From assembly GCA_031549965.1 (NCBI GenBank), contig JAVBPB010000016.1, positions 1-23,147 of the forward strand: a DNA stretch of 23,147 bases. The letters are read 5' to 3'. This stretch comes from JAVBPB01 sp031549965 (lineage in GTDB: Bacteria; Bacillota; Clostridia; Lachnospirales; Lachnospiraceae). Below, piece after piece: positions 1 through 7,287 of this stretch. Both the position numbers and the translations under genes were made by a program. The notes beneath the pieces are model-generated. The model saw only the letters and a program-made list of their open reading frames with translations, did not search any database and was not told the DNA's origin. Position 1 is the first letter of the stretch. Every line of letters starts with the position of its first letter.

Positions 1-943
1 TACTTAGCTCTAGTCTTCGTAGATTCTTTAATTCACATATTTTTTCTGGTAATTCTTTAATTTCTGTTCCGTTTAGACTTAGTATTTGTAAATTTTTTAA
101 TTCACATATTCTTTTTGGTAATTCTTTGATTTCCGTATAAGATATATCTAACATTTGTAAATTCTTTAATTCACATATTCTTTCTGGTAATTCTTTAATT
201 TCTGTTTTACTTATATCTAACTCTTGTAGATTCTTTAATTCACATATTATTTCTGGTAATTCTTTAATTTCTGTTTTACTTATAACTAATATTTGTAGAT
301 TCTTTAATTCACATATTATTTTTGATAATTCGTTAATTTTAGTTTCATTTATATATAATTTTTTTAAATTCTTTAATTCACATATTTTTTCTGGTAATTC
401 TTTAATTTCTGTTCTATATAGATTTAGTATTTGTAAATTTTCTAATTCACATATTCTTTCTGGTAATTCTTCGATTTCTGTATTACTTATATCTAATTCT
501 TGTAGATTCTTTAATTCACATATTCTTTTTGGTAATTCTTTAATTTCCATTCCTCTTAGCTCTAGTCTTCGTAGATTCTTTAATTCATATATTCTTTCTG
601 GTAATTCTTTAATTTCTGTATGGAATAAGTCTAGTCTTTGTAAATTTTTTAATTCATATATACTTTCTGGTAAACAAGTAAAACATCTTCCTATAATACG
701 TAAAGAGGTACAATTATATAATGGTTTAGTATTAAAATCTTTTTCATCATATATAAAATTAGTTGATTTTATTGCAGATATTACTAAGTTTGTTATACAA
801 TTATTAGATAAAGAATATAATATATAATTTGAGTATAACTCATCAAATTCTTTACATTTCTCCAAAATTTTTTTTTCATCAATTTGAAATGGTTCTACTT
901 TTATTTTTTCTTCCCATTTTTTTAATAAATCAAATGCTGTCAT
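1..943 (-). CDS. Leucine-rich-repeat protein, C-terminus beyond the window
   Basis: An open frame runs from ATG at 943 to the window edge without a stop, giving at least 314 residues. The start has a strong site (GGAGGG, 6 bases before the ATG). The first ~95 residues are non-repetitive, charged and lack a signal peptide. After that come about ten near-identical 23-residue leucine-rich repeats of the form ELKNLQxLxLxxTEIKELPE followed by R/K-IC. The leucine spacing is that of short bacterial LRRs, which form a solenoid used for protein binding. No enzymatic domain is visible in the part present. Without a signal peptide it is probably cytoplasmic. The partner is unknown, and the C-terminal domain that could define the job is missing from the window. 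I am confident of the LRR fold and not of any function. Confidence 0.85.
   Translation of the reverse strand, partial: MTAFDLLKKWEEKIKVEPFQIDEKKILEKCKEFDELYSNYILYSLSNNCITNLVISAIKSTNFIYDEKDFNTKPLYNCTSLRIIGRCFTCLPESIYELKNLQRLDLFHTEIKELPERIYELKNLRRLELRGMEIKELPKRICELKNLQELDISNTEIEELPERICELENLQILNLYRTEIKELPEKICELKNLKKLYINETKINELSKIICELKNLQILVISKTEIKELPEIICELKNLQELDISKTEIKELPERICELKNLQMLDISYTEIKELPKRICELKNLQILSLNGTEIKELPEKICELKNLRRLELS
21..682 (-). repeat. Coding tandem 69-bp repeats (LRR units)
   Basis: Ten copies of a 69-base unit begin at about 21, 90, 159, 228, 297, 366, 435, 504, 573 and 642. The spacing is exactly 23 codons, so the frame is preserved. Conservation extends to synonymous positions, which suggests recent expansion or recombination among units rather than old divergence. 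The repeat array continues past the left edge. Confidence 0.85.
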
Positions 944-1331
944 ATTAACCCTCCATTCACACTATACAACCAGTACATTTACTTCAATAAATTTGGTATA
1001 TAAAATACTTTTATATATGCTAAGTACACAATTATAAACATACTTACCTTCTACTATTTCTTATCAATACTTTTCCTTCATTACACAATTCTTTCAATGT
1101 TATGTACCCTACTTATACTATCTAACCCCAGTGTAGCAAATTAATTTCAATTTCTCTATTACATTCCATATTTACTTTATATCCTTATCATAAATTCCCA
1201 ATCAATACTATATAGGACCTAGTACCCTTATCATCAGGTTTACCCTATTTATCCTTTTAACATATTCAAATTTACTTAAATCAGTATCTCATAATTATTG
1301 AGATATCACATAATATCTCAATACAATCCTT
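944..1331. other. Gene-free stretch, 388 bases
   Basis: I see no convincing ORF or RNA gene here. The + strand is C/T-rich. The one structured element is a perfect 10-base inverted repeat with a 6-base loop at 1297-1322, just beyond the toxin stop codon. It is A/T-rich and lacks a following U tract, so it is at best a weak terminator for the toxin-antitoxin operon. Confidence 0.4.
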
Positions 1332-1763
1332 TTAATTACTCAAATTCCACTCATTTAATAATATACATTTACCTTCAGTAATCTTTATTAATTGTTTATC
1401 ATTTGTTATAAATAAATCACAATCATTAAATATTGAACAAGCAAGTTGTAATGCGTCCATTCCTTTTATCTCTTTATACTTAGCCCTTATCATGGCAGCA
1501 TTTTTAGCAATTGCTGAATTTACTTGTATTACATTAAAATAATCTTGTAAAAATGCAGAAAAGTAATCTATTTTTACTATATCTTTTTGTCTATATGGAT
1601 AAATTAAATACTCTTCAATTGTAATTACAGAGGTAATCAACTCAATATTATTTGTTATACAATCACTAAATATTCTTTTTGCTTGTTCTGCAAAATTAGG
1701 AACATCATCTAAAAAATAAATAAATGGTGCTGTATCAACAAATACTTTTTTATATTCTGTCAT
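1332..1763 (-). CDS. PIN-domain ribonuclease, VapC-like toxin
   Basis: The 143-residue protein spans a whole PIN domain. The expected acidic metal-binding residues are present: D10 in the opening VDTAPFIY strand, E50/E51 in the TIEE segment, D103 in GMDALQLA and D122 in LFITNDKQL. PIN proteins of this size paired with a small upstream gene are typically type II toxins that cleave RNA with Mg2+ or Mn2+. The start overlaps the end of the small gene by 14 bases, which indicates translational coupling. The RNA target cannot be predicted. The main alternative is a stand-alone PIN nuclease, but the overlap with a small antitoxin-sized partner makes a toxin much more likely. Confidence 0.85.
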   Translation of the reverse strand: MTEYKKVFVDTAPFIYFLDDVPNFAEQAKRIFSDCITNNIELITSVITIEEYLIYPYRQKDIVKIDYFSAFLQDYFNVIQVNSAIAKNAAMIRAKYKEIKGMDALQLACSIFNDCDLFITNDKQLIKITEGKCILLNEWNLSN

Positions 1764-1971
1764 TGCTTCTCAACTCCTTAACATATTGTTGAGCATCAAT
1801 CGGATTTTTTGAATCCCCACATCCCATATATTTATCTAAACCACTTATCTTTTTTATTTTATCTGGTACTTGTTCAGGTAATGCAGCACCTTCTAAATAT
1901 GGTATTATATAAGATAATTTATAATCTGGTATTTTTTCAATTAATTCAATTGCTCTATCCCTATTGCTCAT
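1750..1971 (-). CDS. Small antitoxin partner of the PIN toxin
   Basis: This 73-residue protein precedes and overlaps the PIN gene, the usual antitoxin-first order. Its first ~30 residues (MSNRDRAIELIEKIPDYKL then a hydrophobic IIPYLEG) resemble a short helical dimerisation or DNA-binding segment seen in small clostridial antitoxins. The charged C-terminal half would be the part that wraps the toxin. The ATG follows an AAGAAGG site. No classical ribbon-helix-helix or AbrB motif is obvious, so the class is uncertain. The role rests mainly on size, order and overlap. By analogy with known modules it probably represses its own promoter together with the toxin. Confidence 0.7.
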   Translation of the reverse strand: MSNRDRAIELIEKIPDYKLSYIIPYLEGAALPEQVPDKIKKISGLDKYMGCGDSKNPIDAQQYVKELRSNDRI

Positions 1972-2076
1972 ATTTATTACCTTCTTTCTATAAACTCAAT
2001 GTCTATTTTTATGATAAATTACATTCTTTTCTTTAATTTCTTCAATACTAAGATAAGTACACATTAGTAAATCTAG

Positions 2077-2103
2077 AAGATTATTCTTTTACCAAATAAT
2101 CTT
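2077..2103 (-). promoter_or_regulatory. Hairpin in the toxin-antitoxin leader
   Basis: A perfect 9-base inverted repeat (AAGATTATT at 2077-2085, AATAATCTT at 2095-2103) with a 9-base loop lies inside the long leader. It is followed by no U tract. It overlaps the end of a tiny possible leader ORF (GTG or TTG start near 2132, about 20 codons, ending just past the hairpin). Attenuator, RNA-stability element or gene remnant are all possible. Confidence 0.35.
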
Positions 2104-2173
2104 TTATGATCAATATTATATTTTTCTGCCAAGCTTTTCACACCTTTTATCTATTACAATCCCTTACATACTA

Positions 2174-2202
2174 ATTATACCACATCTTTACTCTCATATC
2201 AA
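2174..2202 (-). promoter_or_regulatory. Promoter of the toxin-antitoxin operon
   Basis: On the minus strand TTGATA (2202-2197) is followed after exactly 17 bases by TATAAT (2179-2174), a near-consensus housekeeping promoter. It would leave a leader of about 195 bases before the antitoxin ATG. Confidence 0.6.
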
Positions 2203-2260
2203 ACAACTTTACAAATTAAGGGATGTCCAATTATAGGCCTCTCTTAGTTAATATATTATT

Positions 2261-2716
2261 AGATTTTATCTGCTTTATCCTTTATATTTTATTGTCGTGC
2301 TACCAACACCACACATGGGTCCCATGCCCATTATCATCATAAATCCTTTTCCTTCCATTAACAAAATCCACAAATGCCCAAATTCTACTATTATTATTAT
2401 CAAAAAAATCCCTATGTTCATAAATCCCTGTATCTAAAACTGCAACTCCTACCCCATTACCATATATCTTCCTATTATGTGCATATTGCAATTTTATTTG
2501 TGCTCCGGCATTTTTCATTTGAGCTGTAATATGCGTATCTAATTCAACTTTTTCAACACCTTTTAATTCTTCAATATCCTTAACAAACCTTCTATCCACC
2601 TCCACAACACATGCATTAATCATAGGTAAACGATACTTTACTCTTCCAAGGCTTTCTATTCTTTTGCTATCTTCATATTCATTGCAGTGTACAATAACTT
2701 GAATCAAATTATTCAT
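2261..2716 (-). pseudogene. Truncated subtilisin-like (S8) peptidase remnant
   Basis: The ATG at 2716 follows an AAGGTGAT site. The frame gives 138 residues: a prodomain-like N-terminus, then the S8 Asp motif (VAVLDTG, D95) and the His motif (NGHGTHV, H131). It stops three codons after HGTHV, at 2300. The domain with the oxyanion Asn and catalytic Ser is absent, so it cannot be an active protease. Just past HGTHV a +1 shift reads GVGSTTIKYKG before a stop. That resembles the K-Y-K-G stretch found a little further along in subtilases, so a frameshift plus a deletion probably broke the gene. The intact relatives are AprX-like or Csp-like clostridial subtilases. It is probably a dead fragment, although the intact N-terminus and ribosome binding site could still express a prodomain-like peptide. 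Confidence 0.75.
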
Positions 2717-2900
2717 AGCTATCACCTTTATTTATTATTATAATATGTTATTCCAAAAAAATTAAAATTATACTAAAACCCTTTATATCTAATTGTCCAA
2801 AAAAATACAAATAAAAAACAATTATTTTTTGTAATAGTAGGAAATAAACCAAGCAGTACCACATAATAATAGAGTGTAAACAAAATTAGGAGGAACAAAT

Positions 2901-3101
2901 ATGAGTGATTTAGCAGCAACAAATTGTGGTAATGGATGTGACGGAGGAAATGGATGTAATAGTATAATTTTAATAGTTATATTATTATGCTGTTGTGGAA
3001 ATGGAAACAACGGACTCTTCGGTGGCAATAGCTGCAACAATAACAACGATATTAGCTGTATATTACCAATTATTCTTTTACTTTGCTGTTGTAACAACTA
3101 A
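2901..3101 (+). CDS. Cys/Asn/Gly-rich miniprotein with two hydrophobic 'CCC' segments
   Basis: This 66-residue protein has an excellent AGGAGG site 6-7 bases before the ATG and a strong terminator right after, so it is very likely expressed. It has two matching halves. Each has a Gly/Asn/Cys-rich stretch followed by a hydrophobic run ending in three cysteines (SIILIVILLCCC at 21-32 and SCILPIILLLCCC at 52-64). Eleven of 66 residues are Cys. I recall similar clostridial proteins beginning MSDLAATNCG that are annotated as 'chorion class high-cysteine' proteins, but their function is not established to my knowledge. The composition would suit a disulfide-crosslinked or surface-layer component, for example of the spore, or a small membrane-inserting peptide. 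This is inference only. Confidence 0.75.
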   Translation: MSDLAATNCGNGCDGGNGCNSIILIVILLCCCGNGNNGLFGGNSCNNNNDISCILPIILLLCCCNN

Positions 3102-3120
3102 TAATAGCTCAGATTTCCTT

Positions 3121-3154
3121 AAAAAAAGAGGCTGCATATGCAGCCTCTTTTTTT
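3121..3154. terminator. Bidirectional rho-independent terminator
   Basis: A perfect palindrome, GAGGCTGCATATGCAGCCTC at 3128-3147, is flanked by seven A's and seven T's. It serves the Cys-rich gene on the + strand and the convergent 94-aa gene on the - strand. Confidence 0.92.
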
Positions 3155-3160
3155 AAATTA

Positions 3161-3445
3161 TTATCTTCTTTTTAGTTTTAAAATCAGCATCGTTAACAAA
3201 ATTTCATTAAAATTATTAGTATTATTTCTTTTTCTAAAGTGGTCAAAATCCTCATTATTTCCAGCATATGATTCTTTTTCTATAAAACTTGTATTTGATT
3301 TTTTTGTAAAATTAGACTCTTTTTCTAAAATTGAGTAAAAACCCTGCTTCTCATTTATATTCACACAACATGAACTATCAATTTCATAAATAGTATTATC
3401 TTCAATTACTAGTTCAGTGTTATTTTTCAGCTTATAAACTTCCAC
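3161..3445 (-). CDS. Unrecognised 94-residue protein
   Basis: I do not recognise this protein. It starts at GTG 3445, ten bases after an AAGGAG site, and ends beside the shared terminator. The N-terminal ~35 residues (MEVYKLKNNTELVIEDNTIY then two adjacent cysteines) look like a small beta-rich module. The middle is Glu/Asn/Lys-rich and hydrophilic. The end (ILLTMLILKLKRR) is hydrophobic then basic, which could be an amphipathic or membrane-contacting tail. There is no signal peptide. It is divergent from aroC and convergent with the Cys-rich gene. The good ribosome binding site and terminator support it as real. Confidence 0.6.
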   Translation of the reverse strand: MEVYKLKNNTELVIEDNTIYEIDSSCCVNINEKQGFYSILEKESNFTKKSNTSFIEKESYAGNNEDFDHFRKRNNTNNFNEILLTMLILKLKRR

Positions 3446-3561
3446 TATCTTATAACTCCTTTCAAATTATTAGCTTAATATAATATATGAAGCTTTTAGA
3501 CATATGTCAACGATAATTGTTTTCTAAAACACATTAATTTGCTTAATATTAAAACTTTTTA

Positions 3562-3590
3562 TTGATTACCCAATTATTATAAGATATAAT
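3562..3590 (+). promoter_or_regulatory. Promoter of aroC
   Basis: TTGATT (3562-3567) and TATAAT (3585-3590) are separated by 17 bases, 45 bases upstream of the aroC ATG. This is a near-consensus housekeeping promoter. Confidence 0.6.
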
Positions 3591-3634
3591 AATTCAAGGG
3601 GAAAAATTTGAAAATAATGTGAGGTGTAGTTAAT

Positions 3635-4738
3635 ATGTCAGGTTCTATATATGGAAATATATTTAGAGTTACAAGCTGGGGTGAATCACATGGAAAAGGT
3701 ATAGGAGTAGTTATTGATGGCTGCCCTTCTGGTCTTTTTATTAGTGAAGATTTAGTGCAATTATATCTAAACAGACGAAAACCCGGACAATCAATCTTTA
3801 CAACCCCAAGGCAGGAAGATGATTTAGTTGAAATATTATCAGGAGTTTTTGAAGGTAAAACAACTGGTACCCCAATATCTATGCAGGTCACTAACAAAAC
3901 TGCCCGCTCAAATGACTATTTTGAAATTTCAAATATCTATCGTCCTGGTCACGCTGATTATACGTATGATGCCAAATATGGATTTAGGGATTTTCGTGGA
4001 GGGGGACGTTCCTCTGGACGAGAAACTATAGCAAGAGTTGCTGCTGGTGCCATAGCTTGTTCTATACTAAAAGAATTAAACATAGAAGTATTTGCGTATA
4101 CAAAATCAATTAATAATATTTCTATTAATTATAAAAACTGCAATAAAAATAATATATTTATTAATAATTTGTACATGCCAGATAATGAAGCTGCAAAAGC
4201 TGCCAGTGAACTTTTGGTTGATAAAATGAATAATTTGGATTCTGTTGGTGGAGTAATTGAATGTATTATTACTGGTATGCCAGCCGGCATAGGAGAACCT
4301 GCTTTTGAAAAACTGGATGCAAATTTAGCTAAGGCTGTTATGTCAATAGGAGCTGTAAAGGGCTTTGAAATAGGAAATGGATTTTTAGCAGCCAATAATT
4401 TTGGTTCCGCTAATAATGATAGTCTATACTATGATGAAAATGGAAAAATTCAAAAAAAGACTAATAACGCAGGTGGTATTTTAGGCGGTATCAGTGATGG
4501 TTCTGAAATTATTCTACGTGCAGCAATAAAGCCAACTCCTTCTATTGCCAAAGTACAGTCAACAATTAACAAATCAGGTGAAAATATAGAAGTTAATATA
4601 AAAGGCAGACATGATCCTATAATTGTTCCCCGAGCTGTTGTTGTTGTAGAATCTATGGTTGCTATAACTCTTGTAGATATGATATTTATGAATATGTCCT
4701 CTAAGCTTGATAATATTAAAAAATTTTATAAAAATTAA
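3635..4738 (+). CDS. aroC: Chorismate synthase
   Basis: AroC makes chorismate from 5-enolpyruvylshikimate-3-phosphate by anti-1,4 elimination of phosphate, using reduced FMN. It is the last common step to aromatic amino acids and folate. The protein is 367 residues, the usual family length. Signatures in order are the GESHG motif near residue 16, RPGHADYTY around 103, the GGGRSSGRET segment around 122, and RHDPIIVPR near the C-terminus. The ATG is preceded by GAGGTG at 8 bases. The gene stands alone, apart from other shikimate genes. Its last codon and stop coincide with the start of a 72-bp repeat that also occurs near 19.2 kb, so the C-terminal end may have been set by insertion of that repeat, with little effect on length. 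Confidence 0.97.
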   Translation: MSGSIYGNIFRVTSWGESHGKGIGVVIDGCPSGLFISEDLVQLYLNRRKPGQSIFTTPRQEDDLVEILSGVFEGKTTGTPISMQVTNKTARSNDYFEISNIYRPGHADYTYDAKYGFRDFRGGGRSSGRETIARVAAGAIACSILKELNIEVFAYTKSINNISINYKNCNKNNIFINNLYMPDNEAAKAASELLVDKMNNLDSVGGVIECIITGMPAGIGEPAFEKLDANLAKAVMSIGAVKGFEIGNGFLAANNFGSANNDSLYYDENGKIQKKTNNAGGILGGISDGSEIILRAAIKPTPSIAKVQSTINKSGENIEVNIKGRHDPIIVPRAVVVVESMVAITLVDMIFMNMSSKLDNIKKFYKN

Positions 4739-4804
4739 ATAATTATACAACTGTATTCATCTGAAAAATTTGAAAGACTAAATCAAGGACTTTTTCAGTG
4801 ACCT
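4733..4804. repeat. Dispersed repeat, solo arm overlapping the aroC stop
   Basis: These 72 bases match 19168-19239 at 71 of 72 positions (the only difference is G at 4798 against T at 19233). The match begins in the final sense codon of aroC and includes its TAA. The opposite arm and core present near 19.1 kb are not found here, so this is a half element or solo end. Confidence 0.9.
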
Positions 4805-4816
4805 CCTTAACTACAA

Positions 4817-4845
4817 TTGCATTATCAATTAATATATACTATAAT
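4817..4845 (+). promoter_or_regulatory. Promoter of the flagellin gene
   Basis: TTGCAT (4817-4822), a 17-base spacer and TATAAT (4840-4845) form a strong housekeeping-type promoter 58 bases before the ATG. I do not see a flagellar sigma-28 promoter (TAAA with GCCGATAA), which is notable for a flagellin. Confidence 0.55.
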
Positions 4846-4903
4846 TAATACAATATAACAATTTAATAAATAATATCAAAATTCTTTTAATGGATGTGAT
4901 AAA

Positions 4904-7219
4904 ATGATTCTCGCACACAATATGCAGGCTATGAATGCATTTAACCATAGTAATATTAATAGAAATAAATCAATTAATAATATTGAAAAATTATCTACAG
5001 GATTTAAAATAAATCGTGCTGCTGATAACAGTGCTGGTCTCTTAATTAGCGAAGGAATGAGAGGTCAAATTCGTGGACTTGATCAAGCTGTTAAAAATTC
5101 AGATGATGGAATTCAACTAATTCATACTGCCGATGGAGGAATGAGTGAAATTCATTCTTCTTTGCAGCGTATGAGAGAGCTATGTGTTACTGCTGCCTCT
5201 GATACCCTTACATATGAGGATAGAAGAACCATTCAGTTAGAAATTGATGAATTAAAAGAGGATATTGATTTCATAGCAAACAATACAGAGTTTAACACAA
5301 TAAAAGTGCTCTGTGGAGGTACTGACTATAGTGCTCCAGCAAGTCAAACTACCCATTTTGATATATCTCAATTGACTAATCTCTTACTTCCTCCAAACAC
5401 TAATGTGTCCACAACAAGTGTTATGGTAGGAAGTTACCAAGTTGATTTTGATTTACAAAAAGATACCCGTGGATATGTAACAATTACTGCCAAGCATGAT
5501 GGTAATATATTAGGCGTTAAAACAATAGGTAATGAGGATGTTCCTACCATTACCTGGCAAAGAGCATACGGAAGTGCTGGCAATGATTACGCCAATGGAA
5601 TTATAGCTTACAATGGTGGATTTGTTATTACAGGTGCAGTTAACCAAAATGGTGGTGATGTTTCCGGATATAATGGCGGTGCTGCTGATGGGTGGACTAT
5701 TAGTGTTGACGCAAATGGAAATATGATTACATCTCCTGTTGCTTCTATGGGTAACAATTTTTATGACCATTTTGCAGTAATACGAGCAACTTCTGATGGT
5801 GGATACATAACAGGTGGACGCTGGGGCGGAAGTACCGATGGATCATGGGCTGTAAAAAGTGGAGGCAGTGGAACAAACTTTAATGTACGCAGAGGTACAC
5901 TTGGTGGCTACGGATTATCAGATATTTTAAATACATCTGACGGAGGATATATTATATTAGAAGGAGTTAGCTTAACCCCTGGTACTGACAGGACAAGAAT
6001 CACAAAACTAGACTCACAAGGTAGACTTTTGTGGAATAAAACCTTAAATGATCCCTCCAATGCTAACGGAGGTACTGGGACAGGTTCCGTTTGTCTAGCT
6101 CCTAATGGCAATGTAGTTGTATTGGATAATTTAAATAAAAAAATAACAATGATTGATGTTGTCAACACAAATAATATTCAAGTTTGGAATCTTAATCCTA
6201 CAGATGACTACACCAACATTATTGCCAGTAGTGATGGTAATTACTATATTTCTGGTAATGGAAAAGTTGCCAAGGTAGCACTAAATGAAGTACCATCTTC
6301 TGCCACTGGTAATCCTGTACAATTAAATGAACTCTATAATTTGTCCTTTCCCGGTAATGCCACCAAAAGAATTGTAGAAGGTAATAATGGTGAAATTATA
6401 TTGGTTGGTACTTCCAGCCAAAACAACAGCGATGGCTGGATAGCTAAATTAGTTGATAATGGACAGTCACTAAGTCTTGCATGGGAAGGAGTCTTTGGAG
6501 GAGCTGGTATTGATGTTGCTAATGATTTAGTTTATACCAGTGATGGTGGTTTTATGGTAACAGGTTACACAACTTCATCTATGACAGGAAGTCGTGGACA
6601 AGAAGATTATTGGTTGGCAAGACTTGACCGAAGTATAACCATATCTCAATATGATTTAGTGGATATGGGTTTACATCAGATTTTTGATGGTAATAAGATT
6701 TTAACTTTTGAGGAAACCACTCTGGATTTTGACCCATCGTCAGTTAGTTCTACACAAACTGGATTACTAGAAGGAATCCACATAGTAGCAACTCTTAGAG
6801 AATATGATTCTGATTACAAAGATGGATTAATTCTACAAGTAGGTGCAAATTCAGATCAAAAAATAATTGTTGAACTTCCTGATATGCGTACACAAAGTAT
6901 CGGGCTTGTTCCTGGACAGCCAGATCTTACCACTAATCAAAGTGCTGGTAAATCTATAGAATATGTAGAAAATGCTATTGAAAAAGTAAGCGATAAACGT
7001 GCAAAAATGGGCTCAATTGAGAATCGACTTGAAAAAGCCATTGGTTATTTAGAAAATAGTAGTGAAAATCTTTCATACGCTGAAAGTGATATTAGAGACA
7101 CTAATTATGCAAAAGAAATGGTTGCCCTTTCTAAAAATAGAATTTTAACCAGTGCATCCGAAGCAATGCTTACTCAGGCAAATAAAAATCCAAGAAACAT
7201 TTTAGAATTACTGCAATAA
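4904..7219 (+). CDS. Flagellin with a beta-propeller-like central domain
   Basis: Residues 1-136 are a canonical flagellin N-terminal D0/D1 region (MILAHNMQAMNAF, KLSTGFKINRAADNSAGL). Residues 684-771 are the matching C-terminal D1/D0 region (SIENRLEKAIGYLEN, YAKEMVALSKNRIL, ending NILELLQ). The protein is 771 residues, far longer than a minimal flagellin (~270-280). Residues ~217-576 contain about seven diverged repeats of ~45-60 residues. The pattern is W-x-R-x-x-G-x-x-x-x-D then a variable strand, SDGGY/F, a hydrophobic strand and TG; SDGGY/F occurs at 297-301, 345-349 and 546-550 with variants between. This is the signature of secreted beta-propeller repeats, and seven repeats would close one ring. 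Flanking pieces (~150-210 and 577-680) probably form D2/D3-like linkers. There is no HExxH, so it is not a flagellinolysin. It stands apart from other flagellar genes in this window. The ribosome binding site is weak (GGATGTGAT). Confidence 0.93.
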   Translation: MILAHNMQAMNAFNHSNINRNKSINNIEKLSTGFKINRAADNSAGLLISEGMRGQIRGLDQAVKNSDDGIQLIHTADGGMSEIHSSLQRMRELCVTAASDTLTYEDRRTIQLEIDELKEDIDFIANNTEFNTIKVLCGGTDYSAPASQTTHFDISQLTNLLLPPNTNVSTTSVMVGSYQVDFDLQKDTRGYVTITAKHDGNILGVKTIGNEDVPTITWQRAYGSAGNDYANGIIAYNGGFVITGAVNQNGGDVSGYNGGAADGWTISVDANGNMITSPVASMGNNFYDHFAVIRATSDGGYITGGRWGGSTDGSWAVKSGGSGTNFNVRRGTLGGYGLSDILNTSDGGYIILEGVSLTPGTDRTRITKLDSQGRLLWNKTLNDPSNANGGTGTGSVCLAPNGNVVVLDNLNKKITMIDVVNTNNIQVWNLNPTDDYTNIIASSDGNYYISGNGKVAKVALNEVPSSATGNPVQLNELYNLSFPGNATKRIVEGNNGEIILVGTSSQNNSDGWIAKLVDNGQSLSLAWEGVFGGAGIDVANDLVYTSDGGFMVTGYTTSSMTGSRGQEDYWLARLDRSITISQYDLVDMGLHQIFDGNKILTFEETTLDFDPSSVSSTQTGLLEGIHIVATLREYDSDYKDGLILQVGANSDQKIIVELPDMRTQSIGLVPGQPDLTTNQSAGKSIEYVENAIEKVSDKRAKMGSIENRLEKAIGYLENSSENLSYAESDIRDTNYAKEMVALSKNRILTSASEAMLTQANKNPRNILELLQ

Positions 7220-7243
7220 AAACTGCAAATATTCGTTTTAAAA

Positions 7244-7287
7244 AAATATAGGCTACTGCAAATATGATTTTGCAGTAGCCTATATTT
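7244..7287. terminator. Bidirectional terminator between flagellin and lactonase genes
   Basis: A perfect 19-base stem (7244-7262 with 7269-7287) with a 6-base loop is flanked by an A run on the left. It serves the flagellin on the + strand and overlaps the stop of the convergent lactonase gene. Confidence 0.85.

Noticed and set aside
1..700. CRISPR-like regularly spaced repeats
   Set aside because: The 69-base spacing is exactly in frame, there are no unique spacers, and the translation is a clean leucine-rich repeat.
2822..3097. Minus-strand ORF opposite the Cys-rich gene
   Set aside because: It is low-complexity and antisense, with no ribosome binding site; the + strand gene has a strong site and a terminator.
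5510..6168. Minus-strand ORFs inside the flagellin gene
   Set aside because: They are shadows of the flagellin frame without start signals or family resemblance.
4904..7219. Flagellinolysin (protease-bearing flagellin)
   Set aside because: No HExxH zinc motif occurs anywhere in the central region; the repeats are propeller-like instead.
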